The notes beneath the pieces are model-generated. The model had not been told where the DNA came from. It worked only from the letters and a program-made list of their open reading frames with translations, and did no database searches. The position numbers were made by a program, and so were the translations under genes. Positions 7,990-17,801 of a DNA stretch of 64,000 bases are shown one piece after another; position 1 is the stretch's first letter, and every line of letters begins with the position of its first letter. The DNA is from Pseudomonas fluvialis (GTDB lineage: Bacteria > Pseudomonadota > Gammaproteobacteria > Pseudomonadales > Pseudomonadaceae): contig NZ_NMQV01000024.1 of the NCBI RefSeq assembly GCF_002234375.1, positions 124,001 to 188,000 on the forward strand. Direction: 5' to 3'.

Positions 7990-9422
7990 GCCATCGCCTC
8001 CAGGCAGCGCCCGGTCGCCTGCACGAAGCGCTGGAAGGCCACGAACTGCTCGTGGCGCAAGGCGCGCGAGGAAACCCGGCAATCGGCATACACCACGCCG
8101 ATCTCGCGCGTGCCGGCCATCAGTGCGGCAATGAAGAACATGCCATTCCCCAGCCAGTGGCGCATCGGCTGGGTCACCAGATCATTCAGGCTGTAACTGG
8201 CCGGCACGCCCATCCACAGGCTTTCCTTGCTTTTCAGCACGTAGCTGAACAGATGCGGCTGCTCGGGGCTGTGCGCCGGCAAGACGAAGTCCCTGCTCCA
8301 GTCCTCGCTCTGCGCACCGATGGCGCGACGCACGCGAAAACAGCGCTGTCCTTCGGCCAGTACGCTGACCATCACCCGCTCCAGGCCGGCGCCCTGATGC
8401 AGCCCCTTGAGCAGGGTGTCCAGCACCAGATTCACATCACTCTTGCTGTTGGCCAGTAGCGCCAGGTCTTGCAGGCATTGCTGGAGAACCAACAGGTCCG
8501 GCTGCAGCAGGCGAGCCTGGCGCTCCTCTTGCTGCAGGCGGATCAGTTCCGGGTCGGTATTGGGAATCAACCGGCCAAGACTCGGCGCCCCAAAGGTGCT
8601 GGCGACCTTGACCGCTTCGTCGGCACTGGCCAGCACCTGCTGCAGAGCTTCTTCGGGCGTGGTGCCGGTAAACCCTGACATCTGGTCAAGCAGCGACTGC
8701 AAAGGCGCACTGTCCCAGCCCTGCAGGGCGGCGGCGCTGATCTCCACGCCCAGACGTACCGAACGCACCAGTGGATCGTGTACTCCGCCACTGGCCAGCG
8801 TCAGGCAAGCCGTTTCGCCGAGGTTCCAGCTTTTCATCAGGCCCAGGGTCAACTGGCGGAAACTGGTCCCCAACAGTTGCTGGACCACCTGTTCAGGATT
8901 AGCACCCGGCTGCTGCAGTGCATGGCTCAACTCGTCGCTCTGACTGCCCGCACATCCCCAGAAGGCCATTTCCCCTAAATGATGGAGCAGCGCGGCAATG
9001 AACACCTCTTCCTGGTAACGCGGCTGTACATAGCCACAGATGTTGCGCGCCTGGACGGCCGCGTGGAAAGAGCGCGCCAACAGCTCGAGCAACTGCTCAC
9101 GCGGCTGCCGGCCAAGCAGGCTGTCAATCAGGCTCACCGACAGGGCGATCTGCCGGACATTGTCAAAACCAATCAGGATGATCGCCCGGGAAATGGTCTT
9201 GATGCTGTCCTGCTGGGGGTTGAAGTAGGCGCTATTGGCCACACGCAACACTTTCGAAGTCAATGCGGCATCGCGCAGAAGGACTTCCGCCAGTTGCTGG
9301 ACCGAGGCATTGCTGCCACTGGCCAGATGATTGAGGTCCTGCACTACGGCAGCCAGGGCCGGCAGCTCTGCCTGGCTGATACGTTCGATCCAGGCCTCAA
9401 GGCCAATACAACGATCTGTCAC
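7977..9422 (-). CDS. HDOD-GAF signal transduction protein
   Basis: 481 residues from GTG 9422, preferred because GGAGAACC lies just upstream; an upstream ATG at 9509 has none. The N-terminal half (about residues 10-200) is an HDOD domain (LLRDAALTSKVLRVANSAYF; ISRAIILIGFDNVRQIALSV) that lacks a full metal-binding HD pair, as usual for HDOD. The C-terminal half (from about residue 320) resembles a GAF domain ending GTREIGVVYADCR. HDOD proteins take part in motility, c-di-GMP or stress signalling; no partner is visible here. It diverges from the npp transporter and converges on mltD. Confidence 0.8.
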   Translation of the reverse strand: MTDRCIGLEAWIERISQAELPALAAVVQDLNHLASGSNASVQQLAEVLLRDAALTSKVLRVANSAYFNPQQDSIKTISRAIILIGFDNVRQIALSVSLIDSLLGRQPREQLLELLARSFHAAVQARNICGYVQPRYQEEVFIAALLHHLGEMAFWGCAGSQSDELSHALQQPGANPEQVVQQLLGTSFRQLTLGLMKSWNLGETACLTLASGGVHDPLVRSVRLGVEISAAALQGWDSAPLQSLLDQMSGFTGTTPEEALQQVLASADEAVKVASTFGAPSLGRLIPNTDPELIRLQQEERQARLLQPDLLVLQQCLQDLALLANSKSDVNLVLDTLLKGLHQGAGLERVMVSVLAEGQRCFRVRRAIGAQSEDWSRDFVLPAHSPEQPHLFSYVLKSKESLWMGVPASYSLNDLVTQPMRHWLGNGMFFIAALMAGTREIGVVYADCRVSSRALRHEQFVAFQRFVQATGRCLEAMAQRK

Positions 9423-9497
9423 GGATGGTTCTCCAGCGGCTTTGTCACAGTCTAGCCAAAGTGATGGCAGCCTGCCGCCATGGCGACGTACTTTTTC

Positions 9498-9528
9498 CTG
9501 TACTGACAAGCTGTTACTGTACCGACAA
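9498..9528 (+). promoter_or_regulatory. Direct repeat pair upstream of the npp operon
   Basis: CTGTACTGACAA (9498-9509) and CTGTACCGACAA (9517-9528) match at 11 of 12 positions and are spaced 19 bases start to start, so they lie near the same face of the helix. They sit in the divergent region between the HDOD gene and nppA1 and are candidate operator half-sites. Confidence 0.4.
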
Positions 9529-9565
9529 AGAGCGACAAAACCGCCATGGATGAACCCTGCGCCTG

Positions 9566-11392
9566 ATGCGAACCTTCCTTTTCCTGCTGCTGTCCTGCCT
9601 GTGCCTGCCGACGGTTGGCGAAGTGTTCAGGCAGCACGGTTATGCCCAGTTCGGCCAGCTCAAGTACCCGGCCAGCTTCCGTCATTTCGACTGGGTCAAC
9701 CCCGATGCCCCCAAGGGTGGCACCCTGCGGGTGATGACCTACGGCAGTTTCGACAGCCTCAATCCCTACATTCTCAAGGGCACCAGCCCGAGTAGCAGCG
9801 CGATTTACCAGCAGTACGGGGTCAGCGAACTGAACGAGCCGTTGCTGGTCGGCAGCGGTGCCTACGACCCCTCGGGTGACGAACCGGCGTCCAGCTACGG
9901 ATTGATCGCGCAAAGCCTGGAGTTCAGCGAAGATCGCAGCTGGGTGGTCTTCAACCTGCACCCCAAGGCCCGTTTTCATGACGGCCGGCCGGTCACCGCC
10001 GAGGATGTGCGCTTTTCCTACCGGCAGCTGGCCCAGTTCGGCCATCCCAACTACCGCACCAGCCTCCAGGAAGTGAAGCGCGTGGACGTCCTCGCTCCAC
10101 TGCGCATCCGTTTTGTCTTCAAACGCGCCGGCAATCCCCTGCTCATCCAGCGCCTCGGGGAGCTGCCGGTGTTGCCCGCACACTACTGGCGGGCGCGTGA
10201 GTTCAACAGCACCAGCTACGAACCACCGCTGGGCAGCGGTCCCTATCGGATTGTCGAGGTCGATCCGGGGCGCCGCCTGGTCTTCGAGCGGGTCAAGGAC
10301 TGGTGGGGTGCGCAGTTGCCGGTGAATCGCGGCAAGTACAATTTCGACCGCGTCGAAGTGGAGTTCTATCGCGACAGCCATGTGGCGTTCGAAGCCTTCA
10401 AGGCCGGTGAATTCGACCTGTACATCGAACAGCAGGCGAAAAACTGGGCCAACGGCTACAACTTTCCTGCCGTACGCCGCGGCGAGGTGATCCGCGCGCA
10501 GATCCCTCACCAGATTCCTACCCAGACCCAGGCGCTGTTCATGAACACCCGCCGGCCGCACTTTGTCAGCCTGGAGGTTCGCCAGGCGCTAGGACTGATG
10601 TTCGATTTCGAGTGGGCCAATCGCACGCTGTTCTACAGCGCCTACCAGCGTGCGCAAACCTACTATCCAAACAGCGAATTCAGCGCCCGCGAGCTACCCC
10701 AGGGCCGCGAATGGCTGCTGCTCTCGCCCTACCGCAAGCAGCTGCCGGAAGCCCTGTTCACACAGCCCTTCCAGCTGCCGCGTACCGATGGACGCGGCAT
10801 CCCCCGCGACACCCTGCGCCAGGCGCTGCAACTTCTCGAAAAAGCCGGTTGGAAACTCAACGGGCAACAATTGGTCAATGCCCAGGGCCAGCCGTTGCAG
10901 TTCGAGATACTGCTGGTCAACCCTAATCTGGAACGCATCTTCCAGCACTTCCGCAGCAACCTGGCACGTATCGGCATTCAGGCACGCCTGCGCACGGTGG
11001 ATCGTGCCCAATACAAGCACCGCCTGGACAACTATGACTACGATATGGCGCTGATGACCCTGCCGCAGACCCTCAGCCCCGGCCTGGAACAATGGTCGTA
11101 CTTCCATTCCAGCCAGGTCGCCGTCAAGGGCGGCAAGAACTACGCCGGCGTTAACGACCCGGTGGTCGATGCGCTGCTGGAAAAACTCCTCGCCGCGCGC
11201 AGCCGCGAGCAACAGGTCGCTGCTGCGCGTGCACTCGATCGCGTGCTGCTCTGGCAGCACTACAGCATTCCCAACTGGTACAGCGGCCAACACCGCCTTG
11301 CCTACCGCAACCGTTTCGCCTTTGTCAGCACCCCGCCCTACACCCTGGGGCTGCGGGCCTGGTGGCAAACCACGCCGGAGAGTCGTCCATGA
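9566..11392 (+). CDS. nppA1: Periplasmic peptide-binding protein 1 of the Npp/Yej ABC transporter
   Basis: A 608-residue family-5 extracellular solute-binding protein with signal peptide MRTFLFLLLSCLCLPTVG. Hallmarks are FDWVNPDAPKGGTLR near residue 50, the long two-lobed fold and C-terminal YSIPNWY. Resemblance is to E. coli YejA and Pseudomonas NppA, which feed a transporter for oligopeptides and peptidyl-nucleoside antibiotics of the microcin C type. No good Shine-Dalgarno precedes ATG 9566; the start overlaps the stop of a 6-codon frame (9546-9566). The stop overlaps nppA2. Confidence 0.85.
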   Translation: MRTFLFLLLSCLCLPTVGEVFRQHGYAQFGQLKYPASFRHFDWVNPDAPKGGTLRVMTYGSFDSLNPYILKGTSPSSSAIYQQYGVSELNEPLLVGSGAYDPSGDEPASSYGLIAQSLEFSEDRSWVVFNLHPKARFHDGRPVTAEDVRFSYRQLAQFGHPNYRTSLQEVKRVDVLAPLRIRFVFKRAGNPLLIQRLGELPVLPAHYWRAREFNSTSYEPPLGSGPYRIVEVDPGRRLVFERVKDWWGAQLPVNRGKYNFDRVEVEFYRDSHVAFEAFKAGEFDLYIEQQAKNWANGYNFPAVRRGEVIRAQIPHQIPTQTQALFMNTRRPHFVSLEVRQALGLMFDFEWANRTLFYSAYQRAQTYYPNSEFSARELPQGREWLLLSPYRKQLPEALFTQPFQLPRTDGRGIPRDTLRQALQLLEKAGWKLNGQQLVNAQGQPLQFEILLVNPNLERIFQHFRSNLARIGIQARLRTVDRAQYKHRLDNYDYDMALMTLPQTLSPGLEQWSYFHSSQVAVKGGKNYAGVNDPVVDALLEKLLAARSREQQVAAARALDRVLLWQHYSIPNWYSGQHRLAYRNRFAFVSTPPYTLGLRAWWQTTPESRP

Positions 11393-13203
11393 TCCTGCCC
11401 CGTCTGCGTCGCTGCCTGCAGCTTGGCTGCCTGCTGTTCGGCCTGGCTCCGCTGGCCCAGGCCGAACACGCCCTGACCCTGTACGGTGAAGCACCGCGCT
11501 ATCCTGCCGACTTCAGCCACTTCAGTTGGGTCAACCCCACAGCCCCCAAGGGCGGTACTTTGCGGCTGGCCGGGCTGAACGGCTTTGACAGTCTCAACCC
11601 GTTCATTGCCAAGGGTAATGCAGCCGATCAGCTAGGCCTGCTCTACGACACGCTGACCTTCCATTCGCCCGATGAGCCGTTTACCGAATACGGCCTGCTG
11701 GCCCAGCGCATCGAGCGCGACCCGCACAACCGTTTCGTGCGTTTCCACCTGCGCCCGCAAGCCCGCTTCAATGACGGCCAGCCGCTGACCGCCGAGGACG
11801 TCAAGTTCAGCTTCGACATCCTCCTCGAAAAAGGTCACCCGATGTACCGCCAGTACTATGCGGATGTCAGTGCCGTGGTTATCGAGGGCCCGCACCAAGT
11901 GCGCTTCGACTTCAAGCATGCCGACAACCGTGAGCTGCCGCTGATCATCGGCCAGTTGCAGATTCTCCCGCGTCATTGGTGGGCCGAGCGGGACTTCTCG
12001 CGGACCAGCCTGGAGCCGCCGCTGGGCAGCGGCCCGTACCGTCTGGTCAAGGTCGATGCCGGGCGCAGCCTGCGTTACGAGCGGGTCAAAGACTGGTGGG
12101 CTGCCGACCTGCCGGTGACCCGTGGTCAATACAATTTCGATGTAATCAGCATCGACTACTACCGCGATATGTCGGTGGCGCTGGAGGCCTTCAAGGCCGG
12201 GCGTTTCGACTTCAACCTGGAATATTCGGCCAAGGACTGGGCGACCGGCTACGACAGCCCGGCGCTACGTGACGGGCGCTTCATCAAGGAAGCGCTGCCT
12301 AACCGCAATCCGGTGGGCATGCAGGGTTTTGCCTTCAACCTGCGCCGCCCGATGTTCCAGGACCGCCGGGTGCGCGAGGCGATTGCCCTGCTGTTCGATT
12401 TCGAGTGGTCCAACAAGCAACTGTTCTTCGGCGCCTACAAGCGTAACCAGAGCTACTTCGAGAACTCCGAACTGGCGGCACGCGGCCTGCCCGATGCCGC
12501 GCAACTGGCGCTGCTCGAGCCCTGGCGCGGCCAGGTGCCTGACGAAGTGTTCAGCACGCCCTTTGCCGCGCCGCGCAGCGATGCCAGTGGCATCATCCGC
12601 GAGCAGACGCGCCGCGCCTACCAATTGCTCCAGGAAGCCGGCTACCGTATCGACAACGATCGCATGGTCGACGCCCAGGGCCAGCCGCTGGCCTTTGAGT
12701 TCCTGCTCGCCCAGGCCAATCTCGAACGCGTAGTGCTGCCCTTCAAACGCAACCTGGCCAGCCTGGGCATCGACCTGCAGATTCGCCGCGTGGATGTTTC
12801 GCAGTACATCAATCGCATGCGCTCACGGGATTTCGACATGACCTCGATGGTCTGGAGCCAGTCCAATTCACCGGGCAACGAACAGCGTGAATACTGGCAT
12901 TCGAGCAGTGCCGACAACCCCGGCAGCCGCAACTACCTCGGTCTGAAAGACCCGGCCATCGACGCACTGGTCGACGGGTTGGTCAATGCCGACTCGCGGC
13001 AGAGCCTGCTCAACCACGCCCGCGCGCTGGACCGCGTACTGCTCTGGGGCCACTACGTGGTGCCCAACTACTACATCGACACCTGGCGCATCGCCCACTG
13101 GCAGCACATCCGCCGTCCTGAGCGCACGCCCGAGTACGACTACTCGCTGATGAGCTGGTGGCATGCCGACGCCGACGCTGCCGGCAACGAGGAGTCCCGC
13201 TAG
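11389..13203 (+). CDS. nppA2: Periplasmic peptide-binding protein 2 of the Npp/Yej ABC transporter
   Basis: 604 residues from ATG 11389, which overlaps the nppA1 stop as ATGA and opens directly on a signal peptide (LGCLLFGLAPLAQA). A family-5 binding protein clearly paralogous to nppA1: shared FSWVNPTAPKGGTLR, EPPLGSGPYRLVKVDAGR and AFKAGRFDFNLEYSAKDWATGY. Two binding proteins sharing one permease suggests a widened substrate range. TAG is followed at once by the nppB ATG. Confidence 0.85.
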   Translation: MILPRLRRCLQLGCLLFGLAPLAQAEHALTLYGEAPRYPADFSHFSWVNPTAPKGGTLRLAGLNGFDSLNPFIAKGNAADQLGLLYDTLTFHSPDEPFTEYGLLAQRIERDPHNRFVRFHLRPQARFNDGQPLTAEDVKFSFDILLEKGHPMYRQYYADVSAVVIEGPHQVRFDFKHADNRELPLIIGQLQILPRHWWAERDFSRTSLEPPLGSGPYRLVKVDAGRSLRYERVKDWWAADLPVTRGQYNFDVISIDYYRDMSVALEAFKAGRFDFNLEYSAKDWATGYDSPALRDGRFIKEALPNRNPVGMQGFAFNLRRPMFQDRRVREAIALLFDFEWSNKQLFFGAYKRNQSYFENSELAARGLPDAAQLALLEPWRGQVPDEVFSTPFAAPRSDASGIIREQTRRAYQLLQEAGYRIDNDRMVDAQGQPLAFEFLLAQANLERVVLPFKRNLASLGIDLQIRRVDVSQYINRMRSRDFDMTSMVWSQSNSPGNEQREYWHSSSADNPGSRNYLGLKDPAIDALVDGLVNADSRQSLLNHARALDRVLLWGHYVVPNYYIDTWRIAHWQHIRRPERTPEYDYSLMSWWHADADAAGNEESR

Positions 13204-14289
13204 ATGCTGGCTTACATCCTGCGCCGCCTGCTGCTGATCATCCCTACCCTGTTCGGCATCCTGCTGATCAACTTCCTGATCATTCAGGCGGCCCCGGGCG
13301 GACCGGTGGAACAGATGATCGCCAAGCTGGAAGGCTTCGATGCCGCTGCCGGTGGGGCTACCGGGCGGGTGTCCGGCGGCGCCGCCGAGGTCAGTTCGGC
13401 ATCCTCCAGCTACCGTGGCGGCCAGGGGCTGGACCCGGAACTGGTCGCCGAGATCGAACGCATGTACGGCTTCGACAAGCCGGCCAGCGAACGTTTCTGG
13501 CAGATGCTTGGCAACTATGCGCGCCTGGACTTCGGCAGTAGTTTTTTCCGCGATGCCAGCGTGCTGGAACTTATCGCCGAGAAACTGCCGGTGTCGATCT
13601 CCCTCGGCCTGTGGAGCACGCTGATCATGTACCTGGTGTCGATTCCCCTGGGCATTGCCAAGGCGGTGCGACACGGCAGTGCCTTCGACGTCTGGACCAG
13701 CTCGGCAATCATCATCGGCTATGCGATTCCCGCGTTCCTCTTTGCCATCCTGCTGATCGTGGTGTTTGCCGGCGGCAGCTACCTCGACTGGTTTCCGCTA
13801 CGCGGGCTGACCTCCAACGATTTCGACGAGCTGTCCACCGGTGGCAAGATCCTCGATTACCTCTGGCACCTGGTACTGCCAGTCACCGCGCTGGTGATCG
13901 GCAACTTCGCCACGCTGACCCTGCTGACCAAGAACAGCTTCCTCGACGAGATCAACAAGCAGTACGTGGTCACCGCCCGCGCCAAGGGCCTTTCGGAAAA
14001 GCGCGTGCTCTACGGCCATGTGTTCCGCAATGCCATGCTGATCATCATTGCCGGCTTCCCGTCAGCATTCATCGGCATCTTCTTCACCGGCTCGCTGCTT
14101 ATCGAGGTGATCTTCTCCCTCGACGGGCTGGGTCTGCTCAGTTTCGAGTCGGCCCTCAACCGCGACTACCCGGTAGTGTTCGGCAGCCTGTTCATCTTCA
14201 CCCTGCTCGGCCTGCTGGTGAAACTGATCGGTGATCTCACCTACACCCTGGTCGATCCGCGCATCGACTTTGCCAGCCGTGAGCAGTAA
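13204..14289 (+). CDS. nppB: Peptide ABC transporter permease (NppB/YejB)
   Basis: A 361-residue inner-membrane permease of the binding-protein-dependent family. The first membrane helix ([19 protein letters not shown]) is followed by a periplasmic segment rich in G/A/S (about residues 45-80) and then a permease core of about five helices with the EAA-type loop [20 protein letters not shown] near residue 262. A GAGGAG ribosome site sits inside the end of nppA2. The start abuts the previous stop. Confidence 0.88.
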   Translation: MLAYILRRLLLIIPTLFGILLINFLIIQAAPGGPVEQMIAKLEGFDAAAGGATGRVSGGAAEVSSASSSYRGGQGLDPELVAEIERMYGFDKPASERFWQMLGNYARLDFGSSFFRDASVLELIAEKLPVSISLGLWSTLIMYLVSIPLGIAKAVRHGSAFDVWTSSAIIIGYAIPAFLFAILLIVVFAGGSYLDWFPLRGLTSNDFDELSTGGKILDYLWHLVLPVTALVIGNFATLTLLTKNSFLDEINKQYVVTARAKGLSEKRVLYGHVFRNAMLIIIAGFPSAFIGIFFTGSLLIEVIFSLDGLGLLSFESALNRDYPVVFGSLFIFTLLGLLVKLIGDLTYTLVDPRIDFASREQ

Positions 14290-14292
14290 GCC

Positions 14293-15312
14293 ATGCCCCT
14301 GTCACCCATGAACCAACGTCGTCTGCAGCTGTTCAAGGCACACCGCCGTGGCTGGTGGTCGCTGTGGCTATTTCTTGGCCTGTTCATCCTCAGCCTGGGC
14401 GCCGAGCTGATCGCCAACGACAAGCCGCTGCTGGTCAAGTACGACGGCGCGCTGTATTTCCCGGTATTCAAGCGCTATCCGGAAACGGTATTCGGCGGCG
14501 AATTTCCCCTGCAGGCTCACTACAAGAGCCCGTACATCCAGGAACTGATAGCCGCCAAGGACGGCTGGATGCTCTGGCCGCCGATTCCTTTCAGCTACGA
14601 CAGCATCAACTACGACCTGCAGGTCCCCGCCCCGGCGCCGCCTTCACCAGCCAACTGGCTGGGCACCGACGATCAGGGCCGCGATGTGCTGGCACGGGTC
14701 ATCTACGGCTTCCGCGTGTCGGTGCTGTTTGCCCTGACCCTGACCCTGATCAGCTCGCTGATCGGCGTGTTCGCCGGTGCCCTGCAGGGCTTCTACGGCG
14801 GCTGGGTCGACCTGCTCGGCCAGCGCTTCCTGGAAATCTGGTCGGGATTGCCGGTGCTCTTCCTGCTGATCATCCTGGCCAGCTTCGTGCAGCCGAACTT
14901 CTGGTGGCTGCTGGGCATCATGCTGCTGTTTTCCTGGATGAGCCTGGTCGACGTGGTGCGTGCCGAGTTCCTCCGCGGACGTAACCTGGAATATGTGCGG
15001 GCGGCCCGTGCCCTGGGCATGGGCAACGGACAGATCATGTTCCGCCACATTCTGCCCAATGCCATGGTCTCGACCATGACCTTCATGCCGTTCATCCTCA
15101 CTGGCGCCATCGGCACCCTGACCGCCCTGGACTTCCTCGGCTTCGGCCTGCCAGCTGGTTCACCCTCGCTGGGTGAACTGGTCGCCCAGGGCAAATCCAA
15201 CCTGCAAGCCCCCTGGCTGGGCATCAGCGCCTTCTGTGTGCTGGCCCTGATGCTCAGCCTGCTGGTGTTCATCGGCGAGGCGGCCCGTGATGCCTTCGAC
15301 CCCCGGAAGTGA
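14293..15312 (+). CDS. nppC: Peptide ABC transporter permease (NppC/YejE)
   Basis: A 339-residue permease. The N-terminal OppC-like helix (about residues 17-38) is followed by a roughly 90-residue periplasmic loop, LGTDDQGRDVLARVIYGFR and further membrane helices; the EAA loop is ARALGMGNGQIMFRHILPNA. It pairs with NppB to form the membrane channel. It starts 3 bases after nppB and ends 4 bases before nppD. Confidence 0.88.
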   Translation: MPLSPMNQRRLQLFKAHRRGWWSLWLFLGLFILSLGAELIANDKPLLVKYDGALYFPVFKRYPETVFGGEFPLQAHYKSPYIQELIAAKDGWMLWPPIPFSYDSINYDLQVPAPAPPSPANWLGTDDQGRDVLARVIYGFRVSVLFALTLTLISSLIGVFAGALQGFYGGWVDLLGQRFLEIWSGLPVLFLLIILASFVQPNFWWLLGIMLLFSWMSLVDVVRAEFLRGRNLEYVRAARALGMGNGQIMFRHILPNAMVSTMTFMPFILTGAIGTLTALDFLGFGLPAGSPSLGELVAQGKSNLQAPWLGISAFCVLALMLSLLVFIGEAARDAFDPRK

Positions 15313-15316
15313 AGCG

Positions 15317-16933
15317 ATGAGCGACAACCTGCTGGAAATCCATGATCTGGCGGTAGCCTTCAGCCAGGGCGGCACGCCGCAGCGCGTAGTGGACGGGGTG
15401 AACCTGAGCATTCGCCGCGGGGAAACCCTGGCCCTGGTCGGCGAAAGCGGCTCCGGCAAATCGGTAACGGCCCACTCCATCCTGCGCCTGCTGCCCTACC
15501 CGCTGGCCAGCCACCCGAGCGGGCGCATCCTCTTCGCCGGTGCCGATCTGCTGCAACTGGATGAAGCGCGCCTGCGCGCCATTCGCGGCAACCGCATCGC
15601 CATGGTCTTTCAGGAACCCATGACCTCGCTCAATCCGTTGCACACGATCGAGCAGCAGATCGGCGAAGTGCTGGCCCTGCACAAGGGACTGACAGGCGCA
15701 GCAGCCCGCGCCCGGGTCCTCGAACTGCTTGAGCTGGTGGGTATTCCCGAGCCGCACAAGCGCCTGCGCGCCTACCCCCATGAACTGTCCGGCGGGCAGC
15801 GTCAGCGCGTGGTGATCGCCATGGCGCTGGCCAACGAGCCGGAACTGCTGATTGCCGATGAACCGACCACGGCACTCGACGTGACCGTACAGCTGAAGAT
15901 TCTCGACCTGCTCAAGGAACTGCAGGCCCGTCTGGGCATGTCACTGCTGCTGATCAGCCACGATCTCAACCTGGTGCGGCGCATTGCCCACCGGGTATGT
16001 GTCATGCAGCGCGGAACGGTCGTCGAAGAAGCATCGTGTGAAACGTTGTTCCATGCGCCGCAACATCCCTACACCCGGGAACTGCTGGGAGCCGAGCCTG
16101 ACGGGCAACCGGCTGGCAATCCCGCCGGCCCCTCGCTGCTGTCCGTCGAGGAGCTACGGGTGTGGTTTCCGATCAAGAAGGGGCTGTTGCGGCGCACGGT
16201 GGACCACGTCAAGGCCGTCGACGGCGTCAGTTTCGACCTGCCCCAGGGGCAGACCCTCGGAATTGTCGGGGAAAGCGGCTCGGGCAAGTCCACCCTGGGC
16301 ATGGCAATCCTGCGTCTGCTCGGCAGCCAGGGGACCATCCGCTTTCGCCAGCAGGCTATTGATGGCCTCTCGCAAAAGCAGGTGCGCCCGTTGCGTCGGC
16401 ATATGCAGGTGGTGTTCCAGGACCCCTTCGGCAGTCTCAGTCCGCGCATGAGCGTGGCGCAGATTGTCGGTGAGGGCCTGGAAATCCACGGCAGCGCCGA
16501 CAGCCAGGCCCGGGAACAGGCAATCATCGCCGCCTTGGAGGAAGTGGGCCTCGACCCGCAAACCCGGCATCGTTACCCACACGAGTTTTCCGGCGGACAA
16601 CGGCAACGCATCGCCATTGCCCGCGCCCTGGTGCTCAAGCCGGAGCTGATTCTGCTCGACGAACCCACGTCGGCGCTGGATCGCACGGTTCAGCGCCAGG
16701 TGGTGGAACTGCTGCGCAGGCTGCAGGAGAAGTACAACCTGAGCTACCTGTTCATCAGCCATGACTTGGCGGTGGTCAGGGCCTTAAGTCACCAGTTGCT
16801 GGTGCTCAAGGCTGGTCAGGTGGTGGAACAGGGGCCGGCCGAGGCGATTTTCGCCAACCCCCGGCATAGCTATACCAGGCAACTGCTGGAAGCCGCCTTC
16901 ATGGTTCCCGGCTGTCGCACACACACAGAATGA
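15317..16933 (+). CDS. nppD: Peptide ABC transporter ATP-binding protein, two fused ATPase domains (NppD/YejF)
   Basis: 538 residues from ATG 15317; an earlier in-frame ATG at 15287 lies inside nppC. Two complete ATPase modules are fused. Module 1 has Walker A GESGSGKS (residues 42-49), signature LSGGQRQR and Walker [13 protein letters not shown]. Module 2 has [16 protein letters not shown] and [12 protein letters not shown]. It energises NppBC from the cytosolic face. The single double-ATPase gene is the YejF layout rather than separate OppD/OppF. It overlaps the extreme upstream region of fabI. Confidence 0.92.
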   Translation: MSDNLLEIHDLAVAFSQGGTPQRVVDGVNLSIRRGETLALVGESGSGKSVTAHSILRLLPYPLASHPSGRILFAGADLLQLDEARLRAIRGNRIAMVFQEPMTSLNPLHTIEQQIGEVLALHKGLTGAAARARVLELLELVGIPEPHKRLRAYPHELSGGQRQRVVIAMALANEPELLIADEPTTALDVTVQLKILDLLKELQARLGMSLLLISHDLNLVRRIAHRVCVMQRGTVVEEASCETLFHAPQHPYTRELLGAEPDGQPAGNPAGPSLLSVEELRVWFPIKKGLLRRTVDHVKAVDGVSFDLPQGQTLGIVGESGSGKSTLGMAILRLLGSQGTIRFRQQAIDGLSQKQVRPLRRHMQVVFQDPFGSLSPRMSVAQIVGEGLEIHGSADSQAREQAIIAALEEVGLDPQTRHRYPHEFSGGQRQRIAIARALVLKPELILLDEPTSALDRTVQRQVVELLRRLQEKYNLSYLFISHDLAVVRALSHQLLVLKAGQVVEQGPAEAIFANPRHSYTRQLLEAAFMVPGCRTHTE

Positions 16934-16944
16934 GGATGTTGGAT

Positions 16945-17739
16945 ATGGGTTTTCTCGCCGGTAAGCGCGTACTGATCGTTGGCGTCGCCAGCAAACTGTC
17001 GATTGCCTCGGGCATCGCTGCCGCCATGCACCGCGAAGGCGCCGAACTGGCCTTCACCTACCAGAACGACAAGCTCAAGGGCCGCGTCGAAGAGTTCGCC
17101 GCCGGCTGGGGCTCCAGCGCCGAGCTGTGCTTCCCCTGTGACGTAGCCAACGACGAAGAGATCGCCAAGGTTTTCGAGGCGCTGAGCCAGAAATGGGACG
17201 GTCTGGACTGCATCGTCCACTCGGTAGGTTTCGCGCCGGGCGACCAGCTGGACGGCGACTTCACCGAAGTCACTACCCGCGAAGGCTTTCGTATTGCCCA
17301 CGACATCAGTGCCTACAGCCTGGTAGCGCTGGCCAAGGCCGGCCGCCCACTGATGCAGGGTCGCAATGGCAGCATCCTCACCCTCTCCTACCTGGGCGCC
17401 GAGCGCACCATGCCCAACTACAACGTGATGGGCATGGCCAAGGCCAGCCTGGAAGCCGGCGTACGCTACCTGGCCGGCAGCCTTGGTCCGGAAGGTACTC
17501 GCGTGAATGCCATTTCCGCCGGGCCGATCCGTACCCTGGCAGCGTCCGGCATCAAGAGCTTCCGCAAGATGCTCGCCGCCAACGAGAAGCAGACCCCGCT
17601 GCGCCGCAACGTGACCATCGAGGAAGTCGGCAACGCCGGTGCCTTCCTCTGCTCCGACCTGGCCTCGGGCATCAGTGGCGAAATTCTCTACGTCGACGGC
17701 GGCTTCAACACCACCGCGATGGGTGCCATCGAAGACTGA
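16945..17739 (+). CDS. fabI: Enoyl-[acyl-carrier-protein] reductase (NADH)
   Basis: 264 residues from ATG 16945 (GAGG 9 bases upstream; matches the usual MGFL start and length). Catalyses the last step of each fatty-acid elongation cycle. The nucleotide-binding [13 protein letters not shown] and the active-site Y-x6-K in YNVMGMAK are present, placing it in the FabI rather than FabV or FabK class. It follows the npp genes by 11 bases and is closed by a strong terminator, so it may be read from the npp promoter as well. Confidence 0.96.
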   Translation: MGFLAGKRVLIVGVASKLSIASGIAAAMHREGAELAFTYQNDKLKGRVEEFAAGWGSSAELCFPCDVANDEEIAKVFEALSQKWDGLDCIVHSVGFAPGDQLDGDFTEVTTREGFRIAHDISAYSLVALAKAGRPLMQGRNGSILTLSYLGAERTMPNYNVMGMAKASLEAGVRYLAGSLGPEGTRVNAISAGPIRTLAASGIKSFRKMLAANEKQTPLRRNVTIEEVGNAGAFLCSDLASGISGEILYVDGGFNTTAMGAIED

Positions 17740-17754
17740 CTGGCCAAACCATGC

Positions 17755-17788
17755 AACAACAACGGCTCCCGCGGGAGCCGTTGTTGTT
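17755..17788. terminator. Bidirectional intrinsic terminator between fabI and the symporter gene
   Basis: A perfect 17-base inverted repeat with no spacer, centred at CCCG/CGGG (17768-17775). The outer AACAAC/GTTGTT bases give U-rich tails on both strands. It separates convergent genes. Confidence 0.9.
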
Positions 17789-17801
17789 TGTGGCGGAAAA
17801 A

